DNA of 55,253 bases from an uncultured Bacteroidales bacterium (GTDB lineage Bacteria > Bacteroidota > Bacteroidia > Bacteroidales > UBA932): positions 1-55,253 of the forward strand of contig CAKUVA010000013.1 in the NCBI GenBank assembly GCA_934693135.1. The letters are read 5' to 3'. Shown piece by piece: positions 45,265-53,924 of this stretch. Every line of letters begins with the position of its first letter. Position 1 is the stretch's first letter. The translations under genes and the position numbers were made by a program. Under the pieces are notes generated by a model. That model was not told the origin of the DNA, made no database searches, and saw only the letters and a program-made list of their open reading frames with translations.

Positions 45265-45300
45265 AGCTCCCAGATTCCTTATCAAAATCTGGGAGCTTTT
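45265..45300. terminator. Bidirectional terminator between the peptidase and PFOR genes
   Basis: AGCTCCCAGATT and AATCTGGGAGCT form a perfect 12-base stem with a 9-base loop; T-runs follow on the plus strand (TTTT) and precede on the minus strand (CTCTTTATT). Confidence 0.88.
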
Positions 45301-45320
45301 CTTATATCAAGAGTCAAAAA

Positions 45321-48300
45321 CTACTTACCAGCAAGTCTCTTGTATGACTCAAGACGAATCTTAGCATATTCCTCTGTCTTCTGGAGAAGCTCATCTGCTC
45401 TCTCAGGGAAGAGTTTGTAGAGGGATGCGAAACGAACCTCGCCCTTCAAGAAATCCTGGAATTTACTCCAATCAGGATCAGCCTTGCTATCGAGAGAGAA
45501 CGGATTCTTCTCTGTTCCTTCGAGTTCAGGGTTAAACCTGTAGAGATGCCAGTAACCGCACTCAACTGCAAGTTTCTCTTCTTTCTGGCTGAGTCCCATG
45601 CCGGCCTTCAGACCATGGTTGATACAAGGAGCATAAGCGATGATAAGTGATGGTCCATCATAAGCCTCAGCCTCCTTGATAGCATTCAAGTACTGAACAG
45701 GGCTTGCACCCATTGCTACCTGTGCTACATATACATAGCCATAGCTCATAGCCATCATTCCAAGATCCTTCTTACGAATCTTCTTGCCGCTTGCAGCGAA
45801 CTTAGCAATAGCTCCTGCAGGTGTTGACTTAGATGACTGACCACCAGTGTTGGAGTAAACCTCGGTATCAAGTACAAGGACATTGACATTCTCACCTGAT
45901 GCGAGAACCTGGTCGAGTCCACCATATCCGATATCGTATGCCCAACCATCACCACCGAAGATCCACTGGCTACGTGCTGGCATGAACTTCTTGTACTCGA
46001 CAAGTTTCTTGCAGTGAGGGCAATCGCTTGCTTCCATAAGAGGAACGAGCTTGTCTGTAACCTCACGAGTAACTGCAGGATTGTTCTTATTCTCAAGCCA
46101 CTGCTTGAAGAGAGCCTTGATCTCATCTGAAGCCTTGTCGCACTCAAGACCCTGGGTCATGATTTCTGCGATAGTCTCCCTTACACGATCTGAACCGAGT
46201 TTCATACCAAGCCCAAACTCTGCATTATCCTCGAAGAGAGAGTTCTGCCAAGCCGGGCCATGTCCTTCAGCGTTAGTGCAGTAAGGAGATGCCGGGAATG
46301 ATGCTCCGTAGATTGAAGAACACCCTGTCGCGTTGGCAATCATCATCCTGTCACCGAAGAGCTGTGTGATATTCTTGATATATGGAGTCTCGCCGCAGCC
46401 TGCGCATGCGCCTGAGAACTCAAACAAAGGCTGTGAGAACTGAGAGTTCTTCACACTCTGAGCCTTGTTGACAACAGCGTCCTTATATCCGACTTTGGTG
46501 TTGAGATAATCGAAGTTTGCTTGCTCACCCTGCTCATCAAGAGCTGAAACCATGACAAGTGCTTTTTCCTTAGCAGGACATACGTCAACGCAGTTGCCAC
46601 AACCTGTACAGTCTGCTACAGATACTGACAATGCAAACTTATAATCCTTAAGAACAGCCTTGCCCTGTGCGGTCTTGAGTCCTGCAGGTGCAGCTGCGAC
46701 CTCTTCATCATTGAGAAGGAAAGGACGGATTGCAGCGTGAGGGCAGACAAATGCACAGGTATTACACTGGATACAGTTGTCAGGCTGCCACTGCGGAACG
46801 AATACCGCAACGCCACGCTTTTCATAAGCTGCAGTGCCAGAAGGCATCGTACCATCAGCATAAGGCATGAATGTGCTTACCGGGAGAGTATCACCAGCCT
46901 GAGAGTTGACAACATCAGCGATTTCCTTTACAAACTCAGGTGCGAGACGATCCTTATTAGGATTCTCGAATTTGGCTGTGATTTTTGCCCACTCTTCAGG
47001 GACATTGACCTGCTCATATTCCCCTCCGCGGTCAACTGCGGCATAGTTCATATTGACGACTTTCTCACCCTTCTTGCCATAGCTCTTCACAATAGCATCC
47101 TTCATATACTTCACTGCATCCTCGTAAGGAATAATGCCAGTAATCTTGAAGAATGCAGACTGGAGGATGGTGTTGGTCCTTCCGCCAAGTCCAATCTCAG
47201 ATGCGATCTTGGTCGCGTCAATGATATAGAACTTGATATGCTTCTTGGCAAGTGTAGCCTTCACGAAGTCTGGTAGCCTCTTAACAGTCTCCTCTGCATT
47301 CCAAAGGCTGTTAAGAAGGAATGTACCGCCATCCTTAATGCCTTTCAACACATCATACTTGCGGAGGTATGAAGGAACGTGGCAAGCTACGAAATCAGGT
47401 GTAGACACGAGATATGGAGCCTTGATCTGAGCATCACCGAATCTGAGGTGAGAACAGGTGTATCCGCCAGATTTCTTAGAATCGTAATCGAAATATCCCT
47501 GACAATATTTGTTCGTATGGTTACCGATAATTTTGATAGTATTCTTGTTGGCACCTACCGTACCATCTGAACCAAGACCATAGAACTTGCACTCTGTAGT
47601 ACCTGGCTTAACGATAGAGATTTCCTTCTTGATAGGAAGCGACTTGAATGTAACATCATCAACAATACCGATAGTAAAACCGTTCTTAGGCTCTGCCATC
47701 TCGAGATTGTCATATACTGCAACAATCTGTGCAGGAGTCGTATCCTTGGATGAAAGTCCATAGCGACCACCAACGATGACAGGCTCCTGATCCTTGCCCT
47801 GGAACATGGCCTTTACATCGAGATAGAGCGGCTCGCCGAGTGATCCCGGTTCCTTGGTTCTATCAAGAACAGCAATTTTCTTCACACTCTTAGGAAGCAC
47901 TTTGAAGAAGTACTTTTCAGAGAATGGTCTGTAAAGATGTACTGAAATTACACCATATTTTCTTCCATGAGCTTCGAGGTAATCAATAGTTTCCTTGATT
48001 GTCTCGGTAACAGAGCCCATTGCTACAATAATCTCTTCTGCGTCAGGTGCTCCATAGTACTCAAACGGACGATAATTGCGACCAGTAAGCTCGCCCAGTT
48101 CACCCATATAACGTGCAACTACATCAGGTACAGCCTCATAGAATTGATTCCTAGACTCGACAGCCTGGAAATATACGTCACCATTCTGTGCAGTACCTCT
48201 GGTTACAGGCGCCTCCGGAGAAAGAGCTCTTGCTCTAAACTTCTCAAGAGACTTGGTACTTACCATCTTCCTGAGATCATCCTCGTCGATTGCTTCAATC

Positions 48301-48851
48301 TTCTGAATCTCGTGTGATGTACGGAAACCATCAAAGAAGTGAAGGAAAGGAATGCTGGATTTGATAGCTGCAAGATGTGCTACAGCAGCAAGATCCTGAG
48401 CCTCCTGTACTGAACCGGAAGCGAGCATTGCAAATCCAGTCTGACGACACGCCATTACGTCCTGATGATCTCCGAAGATTGAGAGAGCATGTGAAGCAAG
48501 AGCTCGTGCAGAAACATGAAATACTGCAGGAAGCATTTCTCCAGCAATCTTATACATGTTCGGGATCATTAGAAGAAGTCCCTGTGAAGCCGTATATGTA
48601 GTAGTGAGGGCACCCGCCTGAAGTGAGCCATGTACAGCTCCAGCCGCACCACCTTCACTCTGCATCTCAGTTACTTTCACAGTCTCTCCCCACAAGTTCT
48701 TTTTCCCGTGGGCAGCCCACTCGTCAATGTTCTCAGCCATTGTCGAAGATGGTGTGATAGGGTAAATTGCAGCATGCTCACTGAAAAGGTAAGCAATCTG
48801 AGACGCTGCAAAGTTACCGTCACAGGTGATGAATTTCTTTTCTTTTGCCAT
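45321..48851 (-). CDS. nifJ: Pyruvate:ferredoxin (flavodoxin) oxidoreductase
   Basis: 1176 residues, the usual single-chain length. N-terminal TPP-binding region 'KFITCDGNFAASQIAYLFSE' and 'PSSTMAENIDEW'; two ferredoxin-like [4Fe-4S] sites 'CIQCNTCAFVCPHAA' and 'CTGCGNCVDVCPAKE'; the third cluster Cys in 'SGACAGCGETPYIK'; TPP core 'GGDGWAYDIGYGGLDQVLASG'. It converts pyruvate and CoA to acetyl-CoA and CO2, passing electrons to ferredoxin or flavodoxin, the anaerobic core reaction of Bacteroidales. No neighbour is functionally linked. No clear -7 box matches upstream. Confidence 0.97.
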   Translation of the reverse strand: MAKEKKFITCDGNFAASQIAYLFSEHAAIYPITPSSTMAENIDEWAAHGKKNLWGETVKVTEMQSEGGAAGAVHGSLQAGALTTTYTASQGLLLMIPNMYKIAGEMLPAVFHVSARALASHALSIFGDHQDVMACRQTGFAMLASGSVQEAQDLAAVAHLAAIKSSIPFLHFFDGFRTSHEIQKIEAIDEDDLRKMVSTKSLEKFRARALSPEAPVTRGTAQNGDVYFQAVESRNQFYEAVPDVVARYMGELGELTGRNYRPFEYYGAPDAEEIIVAMGSVTETIKETIDYLEAHGRKYGVISVHLYRPFSEKYFFKVLPKSVKKIAVLDRTKEPGSLGEPLYLDVKAMFQGKDQEPVIVGGRYGLSSKDTTPAQIVAVYDNLEMAEPKNGFTIGIVDDVTFKSLPIKKEISIVKPGTTECKFYGLGSDGTVGANKNTIKIIGNHTNKYCQGYFDYDSKKSGGYTCSHLRFGDAQIKAPYLVSTPDFVACHVPSYLRKYDVLKGIKDGGTFLLNSLWNAEETVKRLPDFVKATLAKKHIKFYIIDATKIASEIGLGGRTNTILQSAFFKITGIIPYEDAVKYMKDAIVKSYGKKGEKVVNMNYAAVDRGGEYEQVNVPEEWAKITAKFENPNKDRLAPEFVKEIADVVNSQAGDTLPVSTFMPYADGTMPSGTAAYEKRGVAVFVPQWQPDNCIQCNTCAFVCPHAAIRPFLLNDEEVAAAPAGLKTAQGKAVLKDYKFALSVSVADCTGCGNCVDVCPAKEKALVMVSALDEQGEQANFDYLNTKVGYKDAVVNKAQSVKNSQFSQPLFEFSGACAGCGETPYIKNITQLFGDRMMIANATGCSSIYGASFPASPYCTNAEGHGPAWQNSLFEDNAEFGLGMKLGSDRVRETIAEIMTQGLECDKASDEIKALFKQWLENKNNPAVTREVTDKLVPLMEASDCPHCKKLVEYKKFMPARSQWIFGGDGWAYDIGYGGLDQVLASGENVNVLVLDTEVYSNTGGQSSKSTPAGAIAKFAASGKKIRKKDLGMMAMSYGYVYVAQVAMGASPVQYLNAIKEAEAYDGPSLIIAYAPCINHGLKAGMGLSQKEEKLAVECGYWHLYRFNPELEGTEKNPFSLDSKADPDWSKFQDFLKGEVRFASLYKLFPERADELLQKTEEYAKIRLESYKRLAGK

Positions 48852-48929
48852 AATCGTTAATGTTTATGTGATTTCTTGATTTTTCTTTAAAAAAATACTA
48901 TGCATCATCATAGTACTGTTTACAATTTA

Positions 48930-48963
48930 GGGACTTTGGGCAAAACAAAATGCTCAAAATCCC
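48930..48963 (-). terminator. Hairpin after fabD
   Basis: GGGA-c-TTTGGGCA and TGCTCAAA-a-TCCC form a stem with one mismatch, starting six bases after the fabD stop. The T-tract is weak (TAAATTGTAAAC on the minus strand), so confidence is moderate. Confidence 0.45.
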
Positions 48964-48969
48964 TATAAT

Positions 48970-49857
48970 TTACAATGTTTCAAGTCCTTCCACAGTCACA
49001 ATAGAGCCAGCTATTCTCTTTACAAGTCCCTGAAGAACCTTCCCCGGCCCGATTTCCATAAAATAGTCTGCCTCGTCAGCCAGCATGTTTTTGACGGACT
49101 GAGTCCACTTAACCGGTGCTGTAAGCTGAGCAAGCAGATTCTTCTTGATAAGGACAGGATCCTGAGTAGGCTGCGCTGTCACGTTCTGATAAATAGGACA
49201 AATAGGCGCTTTTATTTCAGTAGCTTCAATAGCTGCACCAAGTTCAACACGAGCAGGCTCCATCAATGGAGAATGGAAAGCGCCGCTAACTGCGAGAGGA
49301 AGAGCTCTCTTAGCACCTTCTGCCTTAGCTCTGTCACAAGCCTCTGCCACAGAATCTTTCTCACCTGAAATTACCACCTGTCCATCACAATTATAATTAG
49401 CAGGTATAACAAGTCCATGACATGCCTTGCAAAGCTCCTCTACTTGCTCATTGCTCAATCCTATTATAGCAGCCATGGCACCCGGAACTTCTTCACAACA
49501 TTTCTGCATAGCCTTCGCTCTGATAGCAACAAGTTTCAGAGCATCTTCGAAAGCAATGGCATGACTTGCAGCCAATGCTGAAAATTCACCGAGAGAATGC
49601 CCAGCTACCATATCCGGTTTAAAATCATCATAGCAAGCTGTAAGTATTGTTGAATGTAGGAATATTGCAGGCTGGGTAACCTTGGTTGCCTTCAGCGCAT
49701 CTGCCGTTCCATCGAACATTATGTCTGTAATTCTGAATCCGAGGATATCATTTGCCTTCTCGAACATTTCTTTGGCCTTCGGACTCTTTTCATATACTTC
49801 TTTGGCCATACCCGGGAACTGGGCACCCTGACCAGGAAATACGTATGCTTTCTTCAT
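48970..49857 (-). CDS. fabD: Malonyl-CoA:acyl carrier protein transacylase
   Basis: 295 residues. 'YVFPGQGAQFPGMAKEVYE' at the start, the catalytic Ser in 'VAGHSLGEFSALAASHA' (GHSLGE), Arg in 'VAIRAKAMQKCCEEVPGAM' and His in 'VSGAFHSPLMEPARVE'. It loads malonyl groups onto the acyl carrier protein for fatty acid synthesis. The gene stands alone between nifJ and tRNA-Arg, with no fab neighbours. Confidence 0.96.
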   Translation of the reverse strand: MKKAYVFPGQGAQFPGMAKEVYEKSPKAKEMFEKANDILGFRITDIMFDGTADALKATKVTQPAIFLHSTILTACYDDFKPDMVAGHSLGEFSALAASHAIAFEDALKLVAIRAKAMQKCCEEVPGAMAAIIGLSNEQVEELCKACHGLVIPANYNCDGQVVISGEKDSVAEACDRAKAEGAKRALPLAVSGAFHSPLMEPARVELGAAIEATEIKAPICPIYQNVTAQPTQDPVLIKKNLLAQLTAPVKWTQSVKNMLADEADYFMEIGPGKVLQGLVKRIAGSIVTVEGLETL

Positions 49858-49970
49858 TACGATATTTAGATTTTAATACAAATACTCAAATTATGGCAAA
49901 TTCTATACCCATATATACAATAAGCCCTCTTACAGGCAAATTTAATCAAAATCTTAGAGAAAAGCGAAAG

Positions 49971-50004
49971 TTTAACATTTTTCTCGCTAAATTTATTAAC
50001 TTTG
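49971..50004 (+). promoter_or_regulatory. Promoter of tRNA-Arg
   Basis: TAACTTTG at -7 (49997-50004), exact TAnnTTTG, about 40 bases before the mature tRNA. The best -33 is TTTA at 49971, 22 bases away, so only the -7 is firm. Confidence 0.5.
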
Positions 50005-50044
50005 CATAGAGAAACAATGTCTACAATATATTTGGACAAAATTT

Positions 50045-50116
50045 GCTCCCATAGTCTAATGGATAGGATTTCAGATTCCGGTTCTGACGGTTTGGGTTCG
50101 AATCCCGATGGGAGTA
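50045..50116 (+). tRNA. tRNA-Arg (anticodon CCG)
   Basis: Cloverleaf: acceptor GCTCCCA with TGGGAGT (terminal G-T pair), anticodon stem TCAGA/TCTGA around the loop TTCCGGT with anticodon CCG, T arm GGTTCGAATCCC. Discriminator A; CCA not encoded. tRNA genes of this kind are common integration targets in Bacteroidetes, but nothing integrated is seen on either side. Confidence 0.93.
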
Positions 50117-50241
50117 CTTGATAATAACGTACCATGCGTACGATACGAGTATCTCAACGAAAAGAATAATATTCTTTTCGCCTACATAGTAAAGGGCATA
50201 CAAAGAATTATATTCTATAAAATCTAACCACATTCTACATT

Positions 50242-50271
50242 TTTTCCAAGTTTTAAAATACACTTGGAAAA
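50242..50271. promoter_or_regulatory. Palindrome across the metY promoter (possible operator)
   Basis: TTTTCCAAGT and ACTTGGAAAA are perfect 10-base inverted repeats with a 10-base spacer; the right arm holds the -33 TTGG. The half-sites are 20 bases apart, two helical turns, as for a dimeric repressor or activator. It could instead be a hairpin. Confidence 0.45.
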
Positions 50272-50295
50272 TAGTTCCATAAAATCGTATTTTTG
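50264..50295 (+). promoter_or_regulatory. Promoter of metY
   Basis: -33 TTGG (50264-50267) and -7 TATTTTTG (50288-50295), 20 bases apart. The start codon at 50330 lies about 35 bases downstream; a TTG codon at 50264 opens a longer frame but falls in this -33, so it is not the start. Confidence 0.65.
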
Positions 50296-50329
50296 CATAC
50301 GAAATAACTCACTAAACGAACTTAAAATC

Positions 50330-51619
50330 ATGAGCGAAAAGAAACTTCACTTCGAGACCCTTCAGGTCCATGTAGGACAGGAACAGCCAGACCCAACTAC
50401 AGATGCCAGAGCTGTACCAATATATCAGACTACATCATACGTATTCAGAAACTCTCAGCATGCTGCAGACAGATTCGCACTTAAAGATCCAGGGAATATC
50501 TATGGTCGGTTAACAAATCCGACGCAAGGTGTGTTTGAAGAAAGAGTGGCTGCATTGGAAGGAGGCGTAGCTGGACTTGCCGTAGCAAGCGGTGCCGCAG
50601 CTGTCACCTATGCATTGCAGAATATCCTCAACGAAGGAGATCACATCATTGCCGCGGACAACCTTTACGGAGGATCATTCAACTTAATCACGCATACACT
50701 CACTTCGCAAGGGATAACTAATACCATCCTTAATGTCAATGATTTAGAAGCATTGGAAAATGCCATACGACCGAACACAAAAGTTATCTATGCTGAGACT
50801 TTCGGCAACCCAAATTCCGATGTTACAAATCTTGACGGAGTTGCTGAAGTAGCTCACAGACATGGGATTCCATTTATTGTGGACAACACCTTTGGAACAC
50901 CATTTCTCATCAGACCTATTGAACACGGAGCTGACATCGTCGTACATTCCGCCACCAAGTTCATAGGAGGACATGGTTCAAGTCTCGGAGGTGTGATTGT
51001 AGATGGCGGAACATTCGATTGGAAAGCCTATCCTAAAAAATATCCCACATTGGCCAAACCTGACCCTTCATACCATGGTACAATATTCGCTGATGCTGCA
51101 GGCAAAGCCGCTTTCGTCACAAGAATCCGTGCCGTTATATTAAGGGACACTGGAGCCGCTATCTCACCTTTCAACGCATTCATTCTTCTTCAGGGACTTG
51201 AGACATTGTCACTCAGAGTAGAGCGCCATGTAGAAAATGCATTGAAAGTAGTGGAATTCTTATCAAAGCATCCAAAAGTAGCCAAAGTAAACCACCCTTC
51301 ACTTCCTAATCATCCTGATCATGAGCTATACAAGAAATATTTTCCAAATGGAGGCGGTTCAATCTTCACTTTCGAAATTAAAGGCGGAGAAAAGGAAGCA
51401 TGGAAATTCATTGACTCACTGAAAATCTTCTCACTCCTCGCCAATGTTGCGGATGTAAAAAGCCTTGTTATACACCCAGCGACGACAACACATTCGCAGA
51501 TGTCACCAGAGGAGCTTGCTCAACAGCACATCACTCCGTCTACAATCCGCTTGAGCATAGGAATCGAGCACATTGACGACATAATAGACGACCTTAGACA
51601 AGCGCTTGACAAGATTTAG
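50330..51619 (+). CDS. metY: O-acetylhomoserine sulfhydrylase (cysteine/homocysteine synthase type)
   Basis: 429 residues from [16 protein letters not shown], the usual first residues of this family; an upstream in-frame TTG lies within the promoter. PLP-enzyme marks: '[31 protein letters not shown]' (residues ~32-62; landmark), '[12 protein letters not shown]' and the Schiff-base Lys in '[19 protein letters not shown]'. '[20 protein letters not shown]' is the family C-terminal. It makes homocysteine from O-acetylhomoserine and sulfide (methionine route). A palindrome over the promoter suggests control by a regulator. It converges with rmuC, the two stops nine bases apart with no terminator. 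Confidence 0.93.
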   Translation: MSEKKLHFETLQVHVGQEQPDPTTDARAVPIYQTTSYVFRNSQHAADRFALKDPGNIYGRLTNPTQGVFEERVAALEGGVAGLAVASGAAAVTYALQNILNEGDHIIAADNLYGGSFNLITHTLTSQGITNTILNVNDLEALENAIRPNTKVIYAETFGNPNSDVTNLDGVAEVAHRHGIPFIVDNTFGTPFLIRPIEHGADIVVHSATKFIGGHGSSLGGVIVDGGTFDWKAYPKKYPTLAKPDPSYHGTIFADAAGKAAFVTRIRAVILRDTGAAISPFNAFILLQGLETLSLRVERHVENALKVVEFLSKHPKVAKVNHPSLPNHPDHELYKKYFPNGGGSIFTFEIKGGEKEAWKFIDSLKIFSLLANVADVKSLVIHPATTTHSQMSPEELAQQHITPSTIRLSIGIEHIDDIIDDLRQALDKI

Positions 51620-51628
51620 AGCTATCGT

Positions 51629-53029
51629 CTATTCTTCTACGGCAGGCACGTCATCCACATCGAGATATTCAGCTGGAATGGCATGCTTGCCGTTATTTTT
51701 CGCGCCCATACCAACGAGTTTATTGGCTGTCTTCATTATGCTCTGGCCATCCGTCAGTTTCTTCGATGATGCTTCATACGCGTCAACTGCCGCTTTAAGG
51801 CTGTTGCCTACCTTACGATAATTTTCCAAGAACATTCCAACACGATCTATCATTTCATCGGCAAGCTCATACACCTTCTCATGATTCTTCACTTGAGCGA
51901 TCTGAGTCCAGGTCATCTTAACGATCTTAAGTGCACCATACAATGTCTGTTCATCAGCAATATAGACATTTGCGTCAGCAGCCCTTCGCCACAGGTCAGG
52001 TTCAGCATTCAAAGCTGTCCACAAAGCCCCAGCGTGAGGCACAAACATAACCACATAACCGGCAGACACCTTCGGAAGCTTTATAAAATCAGCATAATGC
52101 TTCACAGAAAGTTCATGAACATGTTTCTTTATGCTATCGACGTGCTCTTTAAGAAACTTTTGACGCTCAATATCATTGACAGCATTAACATAATTCACAT
52201 AAGCTGTCATCGAAACCTTTGAGTCGATGATAACCTCACGTCGCTGATCAAGGTGTAAAATAATATCAGGACGCATCGTACTACCCTCAGCATTTTTAAG
52301 AAGCTTACCATCATTATCTTTCAATGTAGGCTGAATATCGAAATGCACCCCAGGAGTAAGACCTTGAGACTGAAGCAGTTCCTCAAGAATAGTCTCACCC
52401 CAGTCTCCTTGAAACTTGCTACCATGCTTGAATGCCGCAGCCAACTCATCCGCACTTTTTTTCGCCGCATCACTATGTGCCATGAGGCTTCTAATCTGTT
52501 CTGCCATCTCCCCTTCCCTCTTAGCCTGGTCAATGTTACCCTTTGCCATAGTCTCTTTCAACTGCGCTATATTCTCCTTCAACGGATCGAGAATTTGACC
52601 TATATTACGATTGCTAGACTCAGCAAACTCCTTCTGACGTTCTTTCAGCATTTCCCCCGTATCCAATTTCATCTGGGCTGTCACTTTGCTTATAGTTTCG
52701 CTAAACCTTTCCTGTAAAGTTTCCATTGCCTCTCTATGAGCCTTATCTCTCAAGTCAATGTCATCTTGATGCCTCTTCTTCAACTCTTCAACATTGACCT
52801 TAGCAAACTTTAGCTCGGCCTCAAGACGGGCTCGCTCGGCATCGAACTCATTATTCATACGCCTTTCTGTTTCCGTTTCCACTCCCCTAATCCTACTTCG
52901 GAAAAATACAATCATTATAGCCGAGGCTATCACCAGTCCAAAGACAAATGATATCAATGTCTCCCAATTCGAATTTATCTCATTGACACCTATCTTGGCT
53001 AAAATTACACATATATAATATATTCTCAT
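51629..53029 (-). CDS. rmuC: DNA recombination protein RmuC
   Basis: 466 residues. N-terminal membrane helix ('LISFVFGLVIASAIMIVFF'), then a long coiled-coil of charged residues to about residue 190, and the RmuC domain: 'FKHGSKFQGDWGETILEELLQSQGL' and 'RREVIIDSKVSMTAYVNYVNA' (nuclease-like core with D..SK), 'FVPHAGALWTALNAEPDLW'. RmuC limits inversions and other rearrangements of short repeats by a nuclease-like activity. The gene converges with metY nine bases away. A TAAATTTG-type box lies just upstream at 53050-53057. Confidence 0.93.
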   Translation of the reverse strand: MRIYYICVILAKIGVNEINSNWETLISFVFGLVIASAIMIVFFRSRIRGVETETERRMNNEFDAERARLEAELKFAKVNVEELKKRHQDDIDLRDKAHREAMETLQERFSETISKVTAQMKLDTGEMLKERQKEFAESSNRNIGQILDPLKENIAQLKETMAKGNIDQAKREGEMAEQIRSLMAHSDAAKKSADELAAAFKHGSKFQGDWGETILEELLQSQGLTPGVHFDIQPTLKDNDGKLLKNAEGSTMRPDIILHLDQRREVIIDSKVSMTAYVNYVNAVNDIERQKFLKEHVDSIKKHVHELSVKHYADFIKLPKVSAGYVVMFVPHAGALWTALNAEPDLWRRAADANVYIADEQTLYGALKIVKMTWTQIAQVKNHEKVYELADEMIDRVGMFLENYRKVGNSLKAAVDAYEASSKKLTDGQSIMKTANKLVGMGAKNNGKHAIPAEYLDVDDVPAVEE

Positions 53030-53049
53030 TGACTCAGATTTTTATCAAA

Positions 53050-53057
53050 CAAATTTA
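53050..53057 (-). promoter_or_regulatory. -7 box of rmuC
   Basis: Minus strand TAAATTTG, 20 bases above the rmuC start. No recognisable -33. Confidence 0.45.
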
Positions 53058-53195
53058 CTAAATTTTCCCATATAATGTCAGTTTGACTAGCCACAAGACA
53101 AGTTGTCAACGATTCAGAGCGGCATACAAATTGCAATCACATTAAAATGCTTGCCACTGGACAAGATGAAAAAGAATTTTAAATTAATAACGACT

Positions 53196-53675
53196 ATGAT
53201 TACCGAAAAATTGCAGAATGCGGTAAACGATCAGATTACCGCAGAATTGTGGTCTTCAAATCTGTATCTTCAGATGGCTTTCCACTTCGAGAAAGAAGGT
53301 TGGGATGGTTTCGCTCATTGGATGCACAAACAGTCTGATGAAGAGAGAGAGCATGCTACAAAACTGGCTTGTTATCTTGCAAAACGTGGCGGTGAGGCCA
53401 AGGTTAATATGATAGATGTTGTTCCTTCAGGATGGGGTAGCGTAAAAGAGGTATTTGCAGACGTTGCTGACCACGAGCGTAAAGTTTCCAAGTTGATTGA
53501 CGATCTCGTAGATGTAGCTGCAGCAGAGAAAGACAAGGCAACTCAAGATTTCCTATGGGGATTCGTAAGAGAGCAGGTAGAAGAAGAGGCTTCAGTAGAC
53601 TCTATCGTTAACAAGATAGAGAAATGTGGTGAAAACGGTCTTGTATTCCTCGATGCAGAACTTGCTAAAAGATAA
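53196..53675 (+). CDS. ftnA: Bacterial non-heme ferritin
   Basis: I begin at MITEKLQNAVNDQITAEL, giving 159 residues; the longer frame adds 31 residues of no family character. The diiron site is visible: 'AELWSSNLYLQMAFHFEKEGWDGFAHW' (E), 'KQSDEEREHATKLACYL' (EExxH), 'REQVEEEASVDSIVNKI'. The four-helix bundle assembles into a 24-mer that oxidises and stores iron. Terminator at 53697-53730. Nothing unusual in the neighbourhood. Confidence 0.95.
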   Translation: MITEKLQNAVNDQITAELWSSNLYLQMAFHFEKEGWDGFAHWMHKQSDEEREHATKLACYLAKRGGEAKVNMIDVVPSGWGSVKEVFADVADHERKVSKLIDDLVDVAAAEKDKATQDFLWGFVREQVEEEASVDSIVNKIEKCGENGLVFLDAELAKR

Positions 53676-53696
53676 CTATTTGACAAATTATCGAAT

Positions 53697-53730
53697 AAAT
53701 GCCGGCATCCTTCACAGGGTGTCGGCATTT
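53697..53730 (+). terminator. Terminator of the ferritin gene
   Basis: AAATGCCGGCATCC and GGGTGTCGGCATTT form an imperfect 14-base stem (two G-T pairs) about 22 bases after the stop codon; TTTTAC follows. Confidence 0.75.
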
Positions 53731-53924
53731 TACTAATGGTTAGTTAGTAGAAATGGAATTGTTCTTATTGTGTCTTATAGCACAAAGTTATCCTGATAAT
53801 TCTAAAACTGCAATGGAATAGAGGAAAATCGTTTTCCGCTAAGAACGAGCAAGCTAAGAATTATTTTCCGCTAACGATAACATGAAGCTATATAGATAGC
53901 TTGAGTTCATCGGATAATCGTATT

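Noticed and set aside
46737..47276. Plus-strand frame of 179 codons inside nifJ
   Set aside because: Antisense shadow of a well-conserved oxidoreductase.
50045..50241. Integrated mobile element beside tRNA-Arg
   Set aside because: No integrase, no duplicated tRNA end and ordinary genes on both sides.
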